This document shows positions 60,235-64,000 of a stretch of DNA of 64,000 nucleotides, piece by piece. The notes under the pieces were generated by a model. It was not told the origin of the DNA. It made no database searches and worked only from the letters and a program-made list of their open reading frames with translations. This DNA comes from Limanda limanda. Taxonomy: Eukaryota > Chordata > Actinopteri > Pleuronectiformes > Pleuronectidae. The position numbers and the translations under genes were made by a program. The DNA lies in contig NC_083648.1 in the NCBI RefSeq assembly GCF_963576545.1, forward strand, positions 12,502,739 through 12,566,738. Reading direction: 5' to 3'. Every line of letters begins with the position of its first letter. The first letter of the stretch is position 1.

Positions 60235-61278
60235 ACCACCTCTTGTTTTGTGATTATATTACCCAGCTTTAACAAAGTGTTGTTATCAGCGCGGTTTCGT
60301 CGCTCGATGTGCAAATCAAACATGTGAAATAGGAGCTGGAGCCCGGTGACAATCTGCTGCAGTTGCAAAGAGGTGGTGAAGTCTCTCGCTTCAAATGGGT
60401 CCATAAGTCACGGCTGAAAAGGAAATTCAGCTGACTTTAAATATAAGTATTTATGAAGTGCTGTGAAACCTCAAACCAGCTCCTACCACAGGGTATAAAA
60501 CACACCTCTGTCCATGAAATAAGGGGTATAGGCATCTCAACTCTATTTCATTCACTTTCCCCATGAATAATTGGCAAGGTCATATTGAAATAGTGCACGT
60601 TTTTCCTCATGAATGTTAAATTAAATCCCAGCTTCCAGAGCTGTGAAGTGTAAAACTTGAGGCACTGTTCTGCAATATGATATGATATTATGGGTCTTCC
60701 TCACTCACACCTTGCGCACGATCTTGATTTCACACACGAAAGCAAAAGTTCAGAACAGCAGCTTCTCCACCAGCCGTGATTCAGCCCGAGTCCATATCTG
60801 ACTGTGGGAATCTCTGTGCACCACTTTTAATGATGGAGATTTGAATGCTTGCTGTTCGTGTTGGTCTTCTTAAGTTGTGCTGCTTCATTTGTCGTGTTCA
60901 CTAGAGCAGATTAGATTAAGCGAGGAGGAAAGTCACAATCTATGAGTTTTCTAAAAGCCATTTCATTTCCCCCTTTTCCCACGACTTTGTGTTGTGCTTT
61001 GGTTTAACAAACCGGTTACTCAGTTGTAGCCTTGGGATTCAATACACAAGGCACAAACTCCGTAAATATAGCAGCAGTGTTTGCCTGTGCCAGGATTCTG
61101 TCCCATTAGCTTGACTTGACGTACGCGCGCGTGTGTGTGTTAGGAAGGTGGCGGTTGTATTTTATGACGTGGACGACAGGCAGAATAAATATTACTTGTG
61201 CTTAATCACAACCGAGCTTCAGAGCCAACTCAGCTGATCAATTTCTCTGTAAGCTGCGGGGAAAACAGACATCTTCTT

Positions 61279-61300
61279 ACACACACACACACACACACAC
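61279..61300. repeat. (AC)11 microsatellite
   Basis: Pure dinucleotide run. Confidence 0.9.
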
Positions 61301-61403
61301 TCGAAGGGTGGGAAAAAATGCCTAACCGGCAGTATTGGTGCTGATATGCTGAGGAGCAATTTGTTTGTTTGCATTCTTGAACTCCTGTCGAAGAGTTTTA
61401 AGA

Positions 61404-61429
61404 GTGTGTGTGTGTGTGTGTGTGTGTGT
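61404..61429. repeat. (GT)13 microsatellite
   Basis: Pure dinucleotide run upstream of the second candidate first exon. Confidence 0.9.
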
Positions 61430-61470
61430 TAGAGAGGGAGGATGTGAGCCAGGGAGGGAGGTGGTGCGGA

Positions 61471-61490
61471 CAGGAGATATAAGTAGTGTT
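61471..61490 (+). promoter_or_regulatory. TATA-like word upstream of the second candidate first exon
   Basis: agatataagta lies about 350 bp before the 61832 ATG, in GC-rich surroundings. This would fit a TATA box with a 5' UTR of about 300 nt. It is a motif match only. Confidence 0.3.
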
Positions 61491-61831
61491 TGGAGCAGCC
61501 CCAGTGTAGGAGAGCCCCCACCCCCACCCCCCCCCCACCCCTGTGCCTCCTTTCCATCCCACCCTGTCTCCCCCCTGTGGAGGCAATGCCAGTGTCTGTG
61601 TGATTGATTCACCCTGCGAGGAGGAGAGAGAGAGAGAGAGGGAGGGAGGCTCCTGGAGCCCTGGGTCATCCTCTCCCTCAGCTGTAGGGGGTGGAGAGGG
61701 AGGAAGAGGAGGAGAAACAGGGCTGGGGGGGAGAACTTCTTCAGACACCTCCAGTCGCCCCAACTTCCCACGCAAAAAGGTGTGAGCACGGTGGAAGGGG
61801 GGGAGGAAAGACGAGAGGTGATTTTTCAACC

Positions 61832-61888
61832 ATGTCTGTCCTCATAGCCACCCAGCTGAAGATAGACACCAGCACGCTTTCCAGAAGG
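61832..61888 (+). CDS. candidate alternative first coding exon (probably dpp6)
   Basis: Encodes MSVLIATQLKIDTSTLSRR, exactly 19 codons, in a good start context (tcaaccATGt). It ends in phase 0 at a strong donor (AGG then GTAAGG). Same length, strand and phase as the dpp6-like exon at 54237, so both could join the same downstream exon. I do not recognise this peptide from a named DPP6 isoform. It could instead begin another plus-strand gene, or be chance. The bases between 61500 and 61800 are GC- and purine-rich and may be its promoter and 5' UTR. Confidence 0.5.
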
Positions 61889-61927
61889 GTAAGGGGGGGC
61901 CCCTGTTTAGCATGCGTGGCTCACTGT

Positions 61928-61928
<1 letters not shown>

Positions 61929-61996
<68 letters not shown>
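61929..61996. repeat. (GT)34 microsatellite
   Basis: Long pure dinucleotide run starting 40 bp after the candidate donor at 61889. Probably polymorphic. Confidence 0.95.
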
Positions 61997-61997
<1 letters not shown>

Positions 61998-64000
61998 TGT
62001 GTTTATGGGTGAGTCTCCGGCTCCTGACAGAAAAGGCTGCTGGCTGTGTCTGATAGCAGCTGGACAGGCAGGAAGGGAGCGGCGGGTCCCGATGTCCCCT
62101 CCGAGGATCTTGATGGACAAACGCTTTTCCGTTTAATTTCCTCTCTTAAGTGCTGACTTCCGATGCATGGATGGTAACATATGCTGCGGAGAATGCTCAG
62201 TGGCTCATTGTAATTCTTTGTAGTGTGCAGTCTAATGACTTGGCCGTTTCGGGGGGGGAAGAAGTTGGAAGTGCGTGTGCATCCTTGCGTGCAGATATTA
62301 GAGGATTCTTTTGAAATTCTCGGTTTATTTTGTTGTTGACTCTTATGTAAAGATTCATTATTTGGCTTTGAGGTCAACTCATTGCTTTGGTTTGACTGAA
62401 CGTTGACTTTACGCTGATTGCACACTCACCAGCAAAGGGAGAGAGTCGACTTACAGAAGTTGAGAAGAACTTTTTCTTGTTCTCAAGCAATTAAAGTGAT
62501 GTAAAATGTATCCAGCGGGTAATTATTGCAGATTTGTATTTGGATAAAAGAATGACTGAATCCACTTTACAGCAGAAAAACACAAGGTATAGCCTACAAA
62601 CTATTTGAAATTTCTGTAGGACTGGGATGGTCGATGCTGCATTTGACTTCACATGCATGCGTGTGAATAATGTATGCAGAGCAGTCAGGAATATCGAATG
62701 CCAAAAGGGTGGAATAGCATATTCAGGCAGCAGAAAAAACTACCTATAACAATAAAAGAGCGGGAGAGTCAGAGTTGGTTTAGAATACTGTGATAAACTC
62801 CCTCATTTCATTTACTGCAACCACCTTTACAGCCCTCATTTCTCCACTCACACTTTCCATGCTCCCCTGTTCCGTATATACCCTCCTTCCTTCCCTCCTT
62901 CTCCTCGTCATCTGCTGCAGCCGCAATTGTATTGTGCAGCCACAGTCTTTTCTACAACATCAGCCTGCATTAAACTCCATTTCCTCAGTGACTTATCCGC
63001 TGCCATTTCAATTTCGGCTCACTACATAACTTGTCGTCATCCGTAATGTAGTAGAAGATTCTGCATTTACTCTCAGTAGAAGAAGCAACGTGCTCAGCTG
63101 GCTTAAATCAAGGGGGGCAGTTAAAATGCTTGGATTCTACTTTTATTTCATAGTGAGATAAAAAATGGGGGGATTTTATTTATACAAAAATTATGCACAG
63201 AATGGTTCATCTACACGAGACATGGTGTGTTTATGCGTCTTGTATTAGCATATTATCATTTCAATATGACCTGAGCTGAATGCGTCTGCCTCGGTGATTT
63301 GTGCATCGGGCCACAATTGTAATGAAGCTGCACACAGTAATTGAATTCAGCTCTGTTACATGGCTTCAAAAGGAGCCAAGTGTTGTAAGGTAGTGGATGT
63401 GTATGTCCGTGATAAGGAAGGTATTCCTCTGCAGACTCCTACTGACTCTGGGCCACAGTGAAGAATAATTAATTTTTGATAAACACTGACAGAAAAACGT
63501 ATTCCCTCTCTGCGAGCAGCAAGTGGTTTATCTAGATGTGTTCATACTACTGTGTTTTCCTGGTTGAGAGGAGTCAAAGATCAAGTCCCCATAATGTCAA
63601 ACATTAAATATGTTTCAAGGTTATGGTTGGGTTATTAGATTATGGTCAGGTTAAGGTTTGGTTTGGTTATGTTTAAGTAAGTAGCAACTGAGATCGTAAT
63701 GTTAACTGAACTCAGGGAGACTCTTTCTCAGTCACTTTTTGGGTTACATGCAAGGAGCCCATTCATCTTCTATGATTTTTAAGCACATTTCTTCGCACAG
63801 TGGGAGATGTCACATTGCCAGACAGTGTGAGTCACACCGAATGTGAAATGTATGTGTATCATTATTGTGCTTTCAGATTTGACTGATCTATGACAGAGTG
63901 GAAGTAAGAGTTTGACACAAAGCGTGGGGAGTCAGACGCTAGTGCTTAGAACCAGCGCCTGCATGAGGTGTGTGTCACAGCCGCTGCCGCTGGTAATTGA
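61997..64000. other. intronic or intergenic sequence to the right edge
   Basis: No further exon was recognised. Presumed dpp6 intron if the candidate first exon is real. No tRNA or complete mobile element is seen. Confidence 0.45.

Larger units (their letters stand above)
54294..61831. other. putative dpp6 first intron (part)
   Basis: About 7.5 kb, AT-rich. T run at 54545-54563, G run at 55178-55192 and T run at 60208-60234. A LINE-like remnant lies at 56455-56745. The longest open frame (58046-58516, minus, 156 codons) has no recognisable domain. No RNA gene was found. Confidence 0.5.

Noticed and set aside
61842..62120. His/Thr or Cys/Val repeat proteins
   Set aside because: They are translations of the (GT)34 run.

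Overview
This window is vertebrate nuclear DNA, almost certainly from a teleost fish and probably a percomorph. It has spliced genes with GT-AG introns, many microsatellites, and several dispersed repeats of a type I recognise from percomorph genomes. The species and repeat-family names are inferences from memory; nothing was searched.

Layout. (1) Positions 1-28074, minus strand: the 5' part of a kmt2c (MLL3-type histone H3K4 methyltransferase) gene. I could read 25 coding exons by pairing splice sites with protein similarity. They join into one open frame of 4206 nt (1402 codons, phases consistent at every junction). The frame starts at a conserved MSSEDK start (28073) and runs off the left edge after the FPAYLQ exon (1002-1132). 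It holds an N-terminal AT-hook, the first PHD cluster including the extended PHD, a long Ser/Thr/Pro-rich linker ending in a second AT-hook, an Arg/Gly-rich segment, the second PHD cluster and the KRKRKPYRPGIGGFMVRQR block. The FYR and SET domains lie outside the window. (2) 28075-34.9 kb: a 5.5 kb first intron, a candidate non-coding exon 1 whose donor is at 33594/33595, and a GC/CpG-rich promoter region. (3) 35-54.2 kb: an intergenic region with many degraded dispersed repeats and no gene I recognise. (4) 54237-54293, plus strand: a 19-codon first exon resembling the DPP6/DPP10 'MNQTA...' class. A second 19-codon, phase-0 candidate first exon lies at 61832-61888. Both look like alternative first exons of a dpp6-type gene (auxiliary subunit of Kv4 potassium channels) running off the right edge.

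The two genes are divergently transcribed, as KMT2C and DPP6 are on human 7q36. XRCC2 and ACTR3B, which lie between them in human, are not recognisable here. I see no sign of a prokaryotic, viral or otherwise novel system. The more unusual observations are a lineage-looking five-copy 13-residue repeat in Kmt2c, a tiny uORF ending next to the main start codon, twin first exons of dpp6, and nested or duplicated repeats.
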